From Pegoplata infirma (Eukaryota > Arthropoda > Insecta > Diptera > Anthomyiidae), in the NCBI GenBank assembly GCA_963921195.1, contig OY992537.1, forward strand, positions 149,289,841 through 149,353,840: a stretch of 64,000 nt of DNA. The letters run 5' to 3'. Each line of letters begins with the position of its first letter. Position 1 is the first letter of the stretch. Positions 14,216 to 25,857 of the stretch are shown here, piece by piece. The notes under the pieces were generated by a model, which was not told where the DNA came from, searched no databases, and worked only from the letters and a program-made list of their open reading frames with translations. A program made the position numbers and the translations under genes.

Positions 14216-14705
14216 TTACCTCACCCTTTTTCTAAGGTTGCCGGGACCTTTGGGGGTTTCTCAAAATCCCACCCACAGTAAGAGAATAATAAAATTTTGA
14301 ATGATAAAATAATTAACGAGAATAATAAAATTTAGAATGAAAAACTATTAAATGAAAGCTATTTTATTGATTCTTTGACCGACAAAATTATTGATCTATC
14401 ATTCTGAATGAAAATGAACCCAAATCAATTATATTCAGAAGAAAAAAATGGTAAAGTAGAACTAAACTTGCATTATCGCTTGTTGGGTCATATTGACCCA
14501 AAGGATATTAAATGTGTGTAAATCGTGTTTTTAAATGTGGAGGGGGGAGGAAAAATTTAAATTTTATTATTTTCTTTTAAAACCATAATTTTCGTCCCTG
14601 TAATGGATAAATTAAAGTTTCACGTTGATATCTTATAACTAAAGGGAAAAATTTTGCGTTTGAAAACCAAAATTGGGTCAAATTGACCCAAGGAGTGCAG
14701 AAGGG

Positions 14706-17700
14706 TTAAAAATTTAAAATCGAGCAATCTCTTTTATTCGAATTAAACTTTATTGAAAAAGATTTAAATTCGTGCAAAGGCATTTGAAATCGATATAATG
14801 GTAACCTTGATATAGCCATTTCAAGTTATTACAAGTAACCCGAAAATATTTTTGATATGAATGCATAAATATCTGTTAATACTAGTCCAATAGTCTTAAT
14901 TTTTTTCTGTCATTATAAAGCTAATATACTTATGCATTCTAATTTTTATAGAGTCAAAATCGGATCATTATTTACCGAGTTATAGCAATTTAAAAATGAG
15001 GGTCTCCAAAAAACCTTAAATAATGGGTTTCTCATAAAAATGAAAAAAAAAAACTTTGCATAAATGCATATATCTCTGTAAGTACCAGCCCGATTGTCTC
15101 ACATTTGGTTCCAGAGGAAAGATAAAGTCTCAATCTTTTATTTTTTTGTTATTTTGACAAAATCGGAGCAATAGTTGCAGAGATACAGCCGTTGAAAGTA
15201 AAAGGTCTCCAGACTACGAAAAATTACAAGTTTATCATTTTTGAAAAAAAAATTTTTTTTAAAAATTTAAAATCGAGCAATCTCTTTTATTCTATTTAAA
15301 CTTTATTGAAAAAGATTTAAATTCGTGCAAAGGCATTAGAAAACGATAGAATGGTAACCTTGATATAGCCATTTCAAGTTATTACAAGTAACCCGAAAAT
15401 ATTTTTGATATGAATGCATAAATATCTGTTAATACTAGTCTGATAGTCTTAAATTTTTTCTGTCATGATAAAGCTAATATACTTATGCATTCTAGTTTTT
15501 ATAGAGTCAAAATCGCATCATTATTTACCGAGTTATAGCAATTTAAAAATGAGGGTCTCCAAAAAACCTTAAATAATGGGTTTCTCATAAAAATGAAAAA
15601 AAAACTTTGCATAAATGCATATATCTCTGTAAGTACCAGCCCGATTGTCTCACATTTGGTTCCAGAGGAAAGATAAAGTCTCAATCTTTTATTTTTTTGT
15701 TATTTTGACAAAATCGGAGCAATAGTTGCAGAGATACAGCCGTTGAAAGTAAAAGGTCTCCAGACTACGAAAAATTACAAGTTTATCATTTTTGAAAAAA
15801 TAAATTTTTTTAAAAATTTAAAATCGAGCAATCTCTTTTATTCTAATTAAACTTTATTGAAAAAGATTTAAATTCGTGCAAAGGCATTTGAAATTGATAT
15901 AATGGTAACCTTGATATAGCCATTTCAAGTTATTACAAGTAACCCGAAAATATTTTTGATATGAATGCATAAATATCTGTTAATACTAGTCCGATAGTCT
16001 TAATTTTTTTCTGTCATGATAAAGCTAATATACTTATGCATTCTAGTTTTTATAGAGTCAAAATCGGATCATTATTTACCGAGTTATAGCAATTTAAATA
16101 TGAGGGTCTCCAAGAAACCTTAAATAATGGGTTTCTCATAAAAATGAAAAAAAAACTTTGAATAAATGCATATATCTCTGTAAGTACCAGCCCGATTGCC
16201 TCACATTTGGTTCCAGAGGAAAGATAAAGTCTCAATATTTTTTTTTTTTGTTATTTTGACAAAATCGGAGCAATAGTTGCAGAGATACAGCCGTTGAAAG
16301 TAAAAGGTCTCCAGACTACGAAAAATTACAAGTTTATCATTTTTAAAAAAATAAATTTTTTTAAAAATTTAAAATCGAGCAATCTCTTTTATTCTAATTA
16401 AACTTTATTGAAAAAGATTTAAATTCGTGCAAAGGCATTTGAAATCGATATAATGGTAACCTTGATATAGCCATTTCAAGTTATTACAAGTAACCCGAAA
16501 ATATTTTTGATATGAATGCATAAATATCTGTTAATACTAGTCCGATAGTCTTAATTTTTTTCTGTCATGATAAAGCTAATATACTTATGCATTCTAGTTT
16601 TTATAGAGTCAAAATCGGATCATTATTTACCGAGTTATAGCAATTTAAAAATGAGGGTCTCCAAAAAACCTTAAATAATGGGTTTCTCTTAAAAATGAAA
16701 AAAAAAACTTTGCATAAATGCATATATCTCTGTAAGTACCAGCCCGATTGTCTCACATTTGGTTCCAGAGGAAAGATAAAGTCTCAATCTTTTATTTTTT
16801 TGTTATTTTGACAAAATCGGAGCAATAGTTGCAGAGATACAGCCGTTGAAAGTAAAAGGTCTCCAGACTACGAAAAATTACAAGTTTATCATTTTTGAAA
16901 AAATAAATTTTTTTAAAAATTTAAAATCGAGCAATCTCTTTTATTCTATTTAAACTTTATTGAAAAAGATTTTAATTCGTGCAAAGGCATTAGAAAACGA
17001 TAGAATGGTAACCTTGATATAGCCATTTCAAGTTATTACAAGTAACCCGAAAATATTTTTGATATGAATGCATAAATATCTGTTAATACTAGTCCGATAG
17101 TCTTAATTTTTTTCTGTCATGATAAAGCTAATATACTTATGCCTTCTAGTTTTTATAGAGTCAAAATCGGATCATTATTTACCGAGTTATAGCAATTTAA
17201 AAATGAGGGTCTCCAAAAAACCTTAAATAATGGGTTTCTCATAAAAATGAAAAAAAAACTTTGCATAAATGCATATATCTCTGTAAGTACCAGCCCGATT
17301 GTCTCACATTTGGTTCCAGAGGAAAGATAAAGTCTCAATCTTTTATTTTTTTGTTATTTTGACAAAATCGGAGCAATAGTTGCAGAGATACAGCCGTTGA
17401 AAGTAAAAGGTCTCCAGACTACGAAAAATTACAAGTTTATCATTTTTGAAAAAATAATTTTTTTTAAAAATTTAAAATCGAGCAATCTCTTTTATTCTAT
17501 TTAAACTTTATTGAAAAAGATTTAAATTCGTGCAAAGGCATTTGAAATCGATATAATGGTAACCTTGATATAGCCATTTCAAGTTATTACAAGTAACCCG
17601 AAAATATTTTTGATATGAATGCATAAATATCTGTTAATACTAGTCCAATAGTCTTAATTTTTTTCTGTCATTATAAAGCTAATATACTTATGCATTCTAA

Positions 17701-20626
17701 TTTTTATAGAGTCAAAATCGGATCATTATTTACCGAGTTATAGCAATTTAAAAATGAGGGTCTCCAAAAAACCTTAAATAATGGGTTTCTCATAAAAATG
17801 AAAAAAAAAACTTTGCATAAATGCATATATCTCTGTAAGTACCAGCCCGATTGTCTCACATTTGGTTCCAGAGGAAAGATAAAGTCTCAATCTTTTATTT
17901 TTTTGTTATTTTGACAAAATCGGAGCAATAGTTGCAGAGATACAGCCGTTGAAAGTAAAAGGTCTCCAGACTACGAAAAATTACAAGTTTATCATTTTTA
18001 AAAAAAAAAATTTTTTTAAAAATTTAAAATCGAGGAATCTCTTTTATTCTATTTAAACTTTATTGAAAAAGATTTAAATTCGTGCAAAGGCATTAGAAAA
18101 CGATAGAATGGTAACCTTGATATAGCCATTTCAAGTTATTACAAGTAACCCGAAAATATTTTTGATATGAATGCATAAATATCTGTTAATACTAGTCTGA
18201 TAGTCTTAAATTTTTTCTGTCATGATAAAGCTAATATACTTATGCATTCTAGTTTTTATAGAGTCAAAATCGCATCATTATTTACCGAGTTATAGCAATT
18301 TAAAAATGAGGGTCTCCAAAAAACCTTAAATAATGGGTTTCTCATAAAAATGAAAAAAAAACTTTGCATAAATGCATATATCTCTGTAAGTACCAGCCCG
18401 ATTGTCTCACATTTGGTTCCAGAGGAAAGATAAAGTCTCAATCTTTTATTTTTTTGTTATTTTGACAAAATCGGAGCAATAGTTGCAGAGATACAGCCGT
18501 TGAAAGTAAAAGGTCTCCAGACTACGAAAAATTACAAGTTTATCATTTTTGAAAAAATAAATTTTTTTAAAAATTTAAAATCGAGCAATCTCTTTTATTC
18601 TAATTAAACTTTATTGAAAAAGATTTAAATTCGTGCAAAGGCATTTGAAATTGATATAATGGTAACCTTGATATAGCCATTTCAAGTTATTACAAGTAAC
18701 CCGAAAATATTTTTGATATGAATGCATAAATATCTGTTAATACTAGTCCGATAGTCTTAATTTTTTTCTGTCATGATAAAGCTAATATACTTATGCATTC
18801 TAGTTTTTATAGAGTCAAAATCGGATCATTATTTACCGAGTTATAGCAATTTAAAAATGAGGGTCTCCAAGAAACCTTAAATAATGGGTTTCTCATAAAA
18901 ATGAAAAAAAAAACTTTGAATAAATGCATATATCTCTGTAAGTACCAGCCCGATTGCCTCACATTTGGTTCCAGAGGAAAGATAAAGTCTCAATATTTTA
19001 TTTTTTTGTTATTTTGACAAAATCGGAGCAATAGTTGCAGAGATACAGCCGTTGAAAGTAAAAGGTCTCCAGACTACGAAAAATTACAAGTTTATCATTT
19101 TTGAAAAAATAAATTTTTTTAAAAATTTAAAATCGAGCAATCTCTTTTATTCTAATTAAACTTTATTGAAAAAGATTTAAATTCGTGCAAAGGCATTTGA
19201 AATCGATATAATGGTAACCTTGATATAGCCATTTCAAGTTATTACAAGTAACCCGAAAATATTTTTGATATGAATGCATAAATATCTGTTAATACTAGTC
19301 CGATAGTCTTAATTTTTTTCTGTCATGATAAAGCTAATATACTTATGCATTCTAGTTTTTATAGAGTCAAAATCGGATCATTATTTACCGAGTTATAGCA
19401 ATTTAAAAATGAGGGTCTCCAAGAAACCTTAAATAATGGGTTTCTCATAAAAATAAAAAAAAAAAACTTTGCATAAATGCATATATCTCTGTAAGTACCA
19501 GCCCGATTGCCTCACATTTGGTTCCAGAGGAAAGATAAAGTCTCAATCTTTTATTTTTTTGTTATTTTGACAAAATCGGAGCAATAGTTGCAGAGATACA
19601 GCCGTTGAAAGTAAAAGGTCTCCAGACTACGAAAAATTACAAGTTTATCATTTTTGAAAAAATAAATTTTTTTAAAAATTTAAAATCGAGCAATCTCTTT
19701 TATTCTAATTAAACTTTATTGAAAAAGATTTAAATTCGTGCAAAGGCATTTGAAATCGATATAATGGTAACCTTGATATAGCCATTTCAAGTTATTACAA
19801 GTAACCCGAAAATATTTTTGATATGAATGCATAAATATCTGTTAATACTAGTCCGATAGTCTTAATTTTTTTCTGTCATGATAAAGCTAATATACTAATG
19901 CATTCTAGTTTTTATAGAGTCAAAATCGGATCATTATTTACCGAGTTATAGCAATTTAAAAATGAGGGTTATGCATTCTAGTTTTTATAGAGTCAAAATC
20001 GGATCATTATTTACCGAGTTATAGCAATTTAAAAATGAGGGTCTCCAAAAAACCTTAAATAATGGGTTTCTCATAAAAATGAAAAAAAAAAACTTTGCAT
20101 AAATGCATATATCTCTGTAAGTACCAGCCCGATTGTCTCACATTTGGTTCCAGAGGAAAGATAAAGTCTTAATCTTTAATTTTTTTGTTATTTTGACAAA
20201 ATCGGAGCTATAGTTGCAGAGATACAGCCGTTGAAAGTAAAAGGTCTCCAGACTACGAAAAATTACAAGTTTATCATTTTTGAAAAAATAAATTTTTTTA
20301 AAAATTTAAAATCGAGCAATCTCTTTTATTCTATTTAAACTTTTTTGAAAAAGATTTAAATTCGTGCAAAGGCATTTGAAAGCGATATAATGGTAACCTT
20401 GATATAGCCATTTCAAGTTATTACAAGTAACCCGAAAATATTTTTGATATGAATGCATAAATATCTGTTAATACTAGTCTGATAGTCTTAATTTTTTTCT
20501 GTCATGATAAAGCTAATATACTTATGCATTCTAATTTTTATAGAGTCAAAATCGGATCATTATTTACCGAGTTATAGCAATTTAAAAATGAGGGTCTCCA
20601 AAAAACCTTAAATAATGGGTTTCTCA
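14706..20626. repeat. Satellite array, segment 2 (about 10.7 monomers)
   Basis: The satellite resumes in phase after the TTAA element (TTAAAAATTTAAAATCGAGC) and runs to the hAT-like insertion. Monomer types are the same as in segment 1. The last 8 bp, GTTTCTCA (20,619-20,626), form the left target-site duplication of the hAT-like element. Confidence 0.97.
19898..20043. repeat. 73-bp local tandem duplication inside one monomer
   Basis: The stretch from ATGCATTCTAG to AAAAATGAGGGT occurs twice in direct succession, starting at 19,898 and 19,971. It makes this monomer longer than the rest. The junction reads GAGGGTTATGCATTC. Confidence 0.9.
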
Positions 20627-20639
20627 CAAGGATGGGTAC

Positions 20640-20830
20640 CAATTCGATAAAAGTATTGGTATTGGTATTGGTTTTTAAAATTATATTAGTATTGGTATAG
20701 GTATTGGTTTTCATTTTTTGTTGAATTGGTATAGGTTTCGGTATTGGTTTTGAATTATTTAGGTATTGGGTATTGGTATTGGTTTTAGCCTCGAATTGGT
20801 ATCGGTTTTTAATAAGTATTGGTATTTATC
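20640..20830. repeat. Degenerate TTGGTA/ATTGGT simple repeat, left subterminal
   Basis: TATTGGTATTGG-type hexamers, interspersed with TTTT-rich breaks, follow the left terminal repeat. A comparable block in the same strand orientation precedes the right end (25,640-25,857). Confidence 0.85.
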
Positions 20831-21029
20831 TTATATCGGTTTTGGTATTTGTATGCAAAAGGTTTTGTCGTTAATATTAATTTATTTAACGTACGTCGTC
20901 CTTCTGTCCGCCCCACAGTGCACACTGGGGCGTGATGGTAGGTTTTTTGGCCAAAAGTCTCTACAGGTCGTAAATGTTAACCAATTTTTTTGTAATTCAG
21001 AAATTAAGCCTATATTAAGGTAATTAATA

Positions 21030-21530
21030 GTGCCTTGAAAGTTTTTGAAATCGGACCTACAAGGAAACTATTTCAGGGTGGACACTTCATTTTTAGTCAA
21101 ATTTAAAGATGTTATAGATGAATCATATGAAGAGACACTTGTCTTTTGTTTATGTATTTGAATTAGAGATGGTCTGTGGTCCCGTTATTTGCGTGACTCA
21201 AAAAACCACGTGATTCAGGCGTGAGCGATTTTTATTTAAAACACGTGATTATTGAGCGATTTTCATTTAAATTAAGTGACTATATTAGGGTAGGTTAACC
21301 TAACGTTACCTAGGGTAATAAATAAGTGCCTTGAAACTTTTTGGATTCCGACCTACAAGGAAACTTTTTCAAGGGTGGACACTTCATTTTAATTAAAATT
21401 TACAGATGTTATAGATTAAACAAATGAAGAGACACTTGTCTCTTGTTTATGTATTTGAATTGGAGATGGTCGCTGGTCCTGTGATTTGCGTGACTCAAAA
21501 AAGTGATTTTCATTTAAATCACGTGATGTT
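21030..21530. repeat. Diverged direct repeat, period 296 bp, in hAT-A copy 1
   Basis: GTGCCTTGAAA starts at 21,030 and 21,326. The following sequence (GACCTACAAGGAAACT, GGTGGACACTTCATTTT, GAAGAGACACTTGTC, TTGCGTGACTCAAAAAA) recurs in order in both units. The second unit is partial. Copy 2 has the same pair at 30,112 and 30,408. Confidence 0.85.
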
Positions 21531-21657
21531 GAGTTGAAAAATTCTAAGTGAGTGTCTAGAGAGTGGGTCGAATTTTTGCGTGATGGATTTTTTTTTTTTT
21601 TGAAAAACCCCTTTAAAAAAAATAAATAAAAAAAAAATTGTGGAAACCTCATTTTTA

Positions 21658-22060
21658 AACTCATCGTTATCAAAAGTTCTACGCCCTTTCAAAAAACTGT
21701 CTGGGCCAGAATTATCCTTTCTATCCCAACTTTCCAAAAAATTTGCCCGCTTGTGTCCGTTTTCAAAAATGGAATTAAAATAAATTTTATAAAAAAAATA
21801 AAATTTTTAAAAAAATTCGAATTTTTTGAATTTTTATTTTTTTTTTAAACTCCCTTTTAAAAACTCATCGTTATAGAAAGTTACACGCCCTTTCAAAAAA
21901 CTGTTTGGACCAGAATTATCCTTGTTATCCATACTTTACAAAAAACTTGCCCTCTTGTGCCAGTCAACACAAATTGATTTCAGATTTGAAAACCCTCTTT
22001 TTTAAACTCATCGTAATCAAAAGTACCACACTACTTCAAAAAACTGTCTGGGGTATTTCT
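21658..22060. repeat. Three diverged direct repeats starting AACTCATCG
   Basis: Units start at 21,658, 21,862 and 22,005 and share AACTCATCGT(T/A)AT, then CAAAAAACTGT(C/T)TGG; the first two also share CCAGAATTATCCTT and a TTGCCC...TTGTG(T/C)C tail. The third unit is truncated. The minus strand of the first two reads as a repeated peptide (GPDSFLKGRRTFDNDEF-like) of unknown meaning. Confidence 0.8.
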
Positions 22061-22719
22061 TTTATTTTCAATGTATTGAAAACAATTTTTAATACGATAA
22101 GAAACTATTTTTCGTGTAACCAGGTTTTCTCGAAATCGGTTTTTTGTGTATTCGGGTTTCATTTTATCCAGTATTAATATAGAAATAAATATGTTTGTTC
22201 TTTTGGAAAAACTTAAAAATTGTTAATTCATAAAATTAATTTATTCAATTATAAAATGTTCATTTTAACAACTTTAGATTTGTTCATCTCCCTTTCTATT
22301 AATATTTTAAACGCAGACGAAAAAACGGGCAAAAGGGGCAGGTCAATCTGAATGCTGTAAACCAACGAAGATTTTGGCGTCCTAAGTTTTGGATTATGTC
22401 GCGGAACATTTTGGAAAAACTACATATTTAAAATGGAACAATTTTTAAAAATTTAAATAAAAAAAATTAAAAAATCACAAAAAACAGAATCAAGAACTGT
22501 CCATATCTATTTACAAGTTGTACATCCTTTTGTCAAATAAATTAATCAAAAAATAAAAACAAGGTGCCGCCTTAATAATGTATAAATTTGTTAGCTTTTT
22601 GATTACGGTATATGGAGATTTAAAAATAAATATTTTATTTTTGATTGATCATTCCAAGAGAATGGATGTACCTATTTTTACAAAAATTACAGACAAGGTG
22701 CATCAAGTCATACTTAATA
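22061..22719. other. AT-rich interior of hAT-A copy 1, nothing recognised
   Basis: This is AT-rich sequence with short open frames that match no family I know. Copy 2 carries the same sequence (about 31,160-31,686), which gives no sign of coding constraint. Confidence 0.6.
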
Positions 22720-22727
22720 CAATAGAG

Positions 22728-23880
22728 CAGCGGTTACCAACCTATGGTACGCGTACCACTAGGGGGTACGCGAAACTGTCCGCGGGGGTACGCAAAATTT
22801 AAGTAATTTGGATATTCGTTTTAGATTAAGGCATAGTATTCTGTTCGATTTCACGGGAAAAAGTCTGTCAAACTTCGTATAAAAAAAATAAATTTTGGCA
22901 ACGCGAATAATTATAGGAAAATTGTTAAAAAGTTTTTACGCATTTTTATTACACAAGACAATTTAAATTACCGTGAAAAAGTGACATGTCAGATTTGATC
23001 GTTTCTTTCATATAATTGTTAAAAGTTGTTGATTTTAAATGTTTTATTGCGATTTGAGGCGTTTAAAGTTGAAGTGAATTTTCACCATAAAAAACAGAGT
23101 ACTTACAATTAGCTTAAACTTTCAATGCTGGTTCCGCAGCTGGCTCCCAAAGTTTTCCATAACGTCAGGTTTTTAAGAAAGTTGAGGCCAAAGATCACAA
23201 AAAAACGTATTTTTATGCAATTTAGAGAGCATTTTTGGTATATTTTTGGGTGATATTTTGAAACTGCCCTGATGCTGATTCCGAATATGGTTCCAAAATT
23301 TTTCTATGATATCAGCTTGTTGAGAAAATCTATGTCAAAGTTCTCAAAAAATGTGTTTTTGGGAATTTTTGAGACGGTTTGTGATGGAGTGGAAATTTTG
23401 GTACCATTTTGTTAAGCTCAAAATGCCTTTTCATTGTATATACGAGGGTGTTTAATTCAAAAAGTCACGGAATTATTGATCTGCCCTCGTATTCAAAAAA
23501 AAAAAACATTTACAAAAAATTAAAAACATGAGTTTTTGGAACTTTTTTTAAGAGTTTTAAAAACGTCTGCTGTTTTAATTTTTGGTGTAGAATTGGCTGG
23601 AGAAATCAGATTTGTAATATTTTTAGCCGTTTTTGCTCGGCAGAAAAATCAGCTCAAAATTTGCGTTTTCAGATGCATGGAACCACCCCAAGGAGCGAAC
23701 ATTATTAAAAAAAAAAATACCACCATTATTTTGATATCCCCTAAATCCTTAAAAAAAATTTCAAAATTAACTCTAATATTCATATCTGAAGTTTTTTTTA
23801 ACAAAAAACTCGTTGGGGGGTACGCGGCTGATAAAATTTAAAATTAGGGGTACACGAGCCAAAAAGGTTGGTAACTGCTG
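22728..23880. mobile_element. Inner hAT-like MITE 'hAT-B', copy 1 (1,153 bp)
   Basis: It is flanked by perfect 8-bp duplications CAATAGAG (22,720-22,727 and 23,881-23,888). The termini are CAGCGGTTACCAACCT on the left and CAGCAGTTACCAACCT read inward from the right, followed by GGGGGTACGCG-type subterminal motifs at both ends. CAG(N)GGTT..CAACCT ends with GGTACGCG motifs are characteristic of a widespread hAT group. No transposase frame is visible. The same insertion, with the same duplication, is present in hAT-A copy 2, so it predates the copying. Confidence 0.88.
23124..23372. repeat. Diverged direct repeat, period 147 bp, inside hAT-B
   Basis: AATGCTGGTTCCG at 23,124 and GATGCTGATTCCG at 23,271 start two units that align along about 100 bp: GGCTCCCAAAGTTTTCC against GGTTCCAAAATTTTTC, then AGTTGAGGCCAAAGATCAC against ATCTATGTCAAAGTTCTC. 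Confidence 0.75.
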
Positions 23881-23888
23881 CAATAGAG

Positions 23889-24531
23889 CATTCACTTTTT
23901 CTAATTTTCTAATTTTTTTTATCAATTGTAAATAGTTTTTTAAGGAATTTGTGCCTTTTCATTGGCATTAGTACAAATAATGCCAATGCCAAAAAATTTC
24001 ATTGGCAATAAATGCTAATGCTTTTTTTGGCAGTGGCATTAGTTCCAACTAATGCCAATGAAAAGTCAATGCCAATTAAAAATTCCCATGTATGGGTTAG
24101 ATTGACCATTGTACAATCGTCAATCTTACCCACACACGATCAATATAAAAGAAGGAGAAGAAGTGCAAAAATCATAATAAATCTATTTGACAGCATTCAT
24201 CGCGCGGAGGATAAATTAAAAAAATCCCTAACATTTTTATATATTTATATTTTGGAGGGTATAAAAAATAAAAATTTCCTTGATTTTCGATAATCTCAAA
24301 TGCGTAACAAATTACCTAATTTTTATTGGTCAGTTTTTACTCCATTTATGTCCACTGTACCAATGCGAGAAGAACTTATTTGTCGCTTCTTTTTCAAATA
24401 ATAATGATAAAATTAAAGTTAAAGCCAACTAAATCAAAAGTGGTTTACAAAAATATATATTTTAAGGCGTTTTAATTTTATCTCTTTTGAGAAAAATTAA
24501 AAAAAGGAAATTTTATAAAACTAAAGGCCTA
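23889..24531. other. AT-rich interior of hAT-A with repeated GCATTGGC/GCCAATGC words
   Basis: Between about 23,950 and 24,080 the words CATTGGCATTAG, TAATGCCAATGCC and CATTGGCAAT alternate in both orientations and could form small hairpins. The rest (24,090-24,531) is AT-rich with no recognised feature. Confidence 0.6.
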
Positions 24532-24648
24532 TTCACACCTGAGGTGAAATCTCGTTCGAACGAGATTTCGATCATATGGTCTGTATCATTTTATACACAA
24601 CCATATGATCGAAATCTCGTTCGAACAAGATTTCACCTCAGGTGTGAA
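24532..24648. repeat. Near-perfect hairpin, 49-bp arms, 19-bp loop
   Basis: The left arm (24,532-24,580) begins TTCACACCTGAGGTGAAATC and ends GATCATATGGT; the right arm (24,600-24,648) is its reverse complement apart from one base. Each arm also contains the smaller palindrome ATCTCGTTCGAACGAGAT (broken by one change in the right arm). It may be a tiny palindromic MITE. I see no convincing target duplication. The copy in hAT-A copy 2 is at 37,779-37,895. Confidence 0.95.
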
Positions 24649-25639
24649 TTGGATATAAGATTCAATTTTATTTTTCCTTTTTTGGAAAAAGGTACTTTTT
24701 TAGTGAAATTAGCACCGGCAGATCTTAAAAATCTTTTCAAAAAAATGTTTAATATTCCGTTATTCCAGAAAAGCCATATAAATTGCGGTGGTAAGGGGAG
24801 ATATTTTTTAATTGCAGAAAGATGACACTTAACATTTGTAACAAAATATACCTGAAATTCATCCTTTCATATATATATTTTTTTTAAGGTGATTGAAATG
24901 GGTTATCGTGCAGGGGCCCCTTTTTCGATTTTAGATCTTTTTGTAATTACACGGGCAATTTTTTTTTCTTATATGGAGTTCACACAACAAGTTGTTTAAC
25001 AAAACACCAGTAACTGAATAAAAACGTAATGGATACAGAACAAAAAATTTTTTAAACACGTAGCCCTTAAACTCTCAAAAATAGCAAGTGTGAACCGCAC
25101 ATTATGCGTTCTTAAATTCTTTTATAATATGACTGTGCCTCTAATAACACAAACAACATTTTTTTTTCTGGATTCTGGTGTTGTGACATATAATTTTGTA
25201 ACGACTGCTTGATTAAAATTTTGGGATTTCCAAAAAAGGACATTAGTATTTTTTTTAAAACGCAAAGAACAGTGCAGTGACATTCAATATATGTGCATCA
25301 CATATTAATAATGTTTGCAAAAGAAAAAATTTCATTACAGAAAAGGTCTAAATTTTTTAAGATCTACTTTTATTAGGGGTCATAAAAATCACGTAACGTG
25401 ACAAAAAATTTTTGTTTTATGTTTTTATGGCTTTTAAAATTCAAGTAGCTAACTCCTTTTTGTTATATGACTTTGCATGCAAACGATTACTGATCGATGT
25501 AACATCTTTTGTAAACATCTGTAGCAATTCGTTAGCCAGGTAAAACCTAATAATGTGATGGAAAGAAAATGTTTGACGTCACAATTGAAACAAACGAAAA
25601 TAAGAATACAAAAAACCGAAACAAAACCGATACGAAAGT
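24649..25639. other. AT-rich right interior of hAT-A copy 1, nothing recognised
   Basis: No coding signature, tandem repeat or terminal repeat is visible. Position about 25,110 (CTTAAATTC) is the empty TTAA site that copy 2 has filled with a piggyBac-like element. Confidence 0.6.
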
Positions 25640-25857
25640 AGAAAAAAATGAATTGGTATTGGTTTTTTATTGGTATTGGTTTTGAAGAATAAAAGTATTG
25701 GTTTTTAATTGGTATTGGTAGTGGGGAATCAGTATTGGTTTTTTATCGGCATTGGTATCGCAAAAATAAAGGTATTGGTTTTTAATTGGTATTGGTTTTC
25801 AATTTGAATTGGTATTAATGGGTATTGGTATCGAAAAGGTATTGGTACCCATCATTG
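25640..25857. repeat. Degenerate TTGGTA/ATTGGT simple repeat, right subterminal
   Basis: AATTGGTATTGGTTTTTTAT-type units run into the right terminal repeat (GGTATTGGTACCCATCATTG). They lie on the same strand as the left block, so only the outermost bases are truly inverted. Confidence 0.85.

Larger units (their letters stand above)
12676..14705. mobile_element. Non-autonomous piggyBac-like (TTAA) element, 2.0 kb
   Basis: It interrupts the satellite and is flanked by TTAA on both sides (12,672-12,675 and 14,706-14,709). The termini are inverted repeats: CCCTTCTGCATCCCTTG on the left, and CCCTTCTGCACTCCTTGG read inward from the right. Just inside each end lies the palindrome GGGTCAATTTGACCC, and a related GGGTCATATTGACCC lies near 14,484. 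TTAA duplication with CCC-starting termini is the piggyBac signature. No piggyBac transposase is visible; the interior holds a possible small MITE and a decayed non-LTR fragment. Confidence 0.85.
20627..25857. mobile_element. hAT-like element 'hAT-A', copy 1 (5,231 bp, non-autonomous)
   Basis: The element interrupts the satellite between two identical 8-bp direct repeats GTTTCTCA (20,619-20,626 and 25,858-25,865). The ends are inverted repeats: CAAGGATGGGTACCAAT on the left and CAATGATGGGTACCAAT read inward from the right. An 8-bp duplication and CA(R)RGATGGG-type ends are typical of the hAT superfamily. I recognise no transposase; internal frames are short and unlike known proteins. Inside are TTGGTA-type subterminal repeats, two sets of direct repeats, an inner hAT-like element (22,728-23,880) and a hairpin (24,532-24,648). 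A second copy at 29,715-44,252 shares the whole structure. Confidence 0.85.

Noticed and set aside
20766..21023. 85-codon plus-strand frame in hAT-A (also at 29,848-30,105).
   Set aside because: It begins in the TTGGTA simple repeat and continues into unrecognised AT-rich DNA; there is no similarity to transposases.
21285..21315. GGTAGGTTAACCTAACG, reminiscent of insect telomere TTAGG repeats.
   Set aside because: There is only one short palindromic stretch and no tandem TTAGG units; the same stretch is in hAT-A copy 2.
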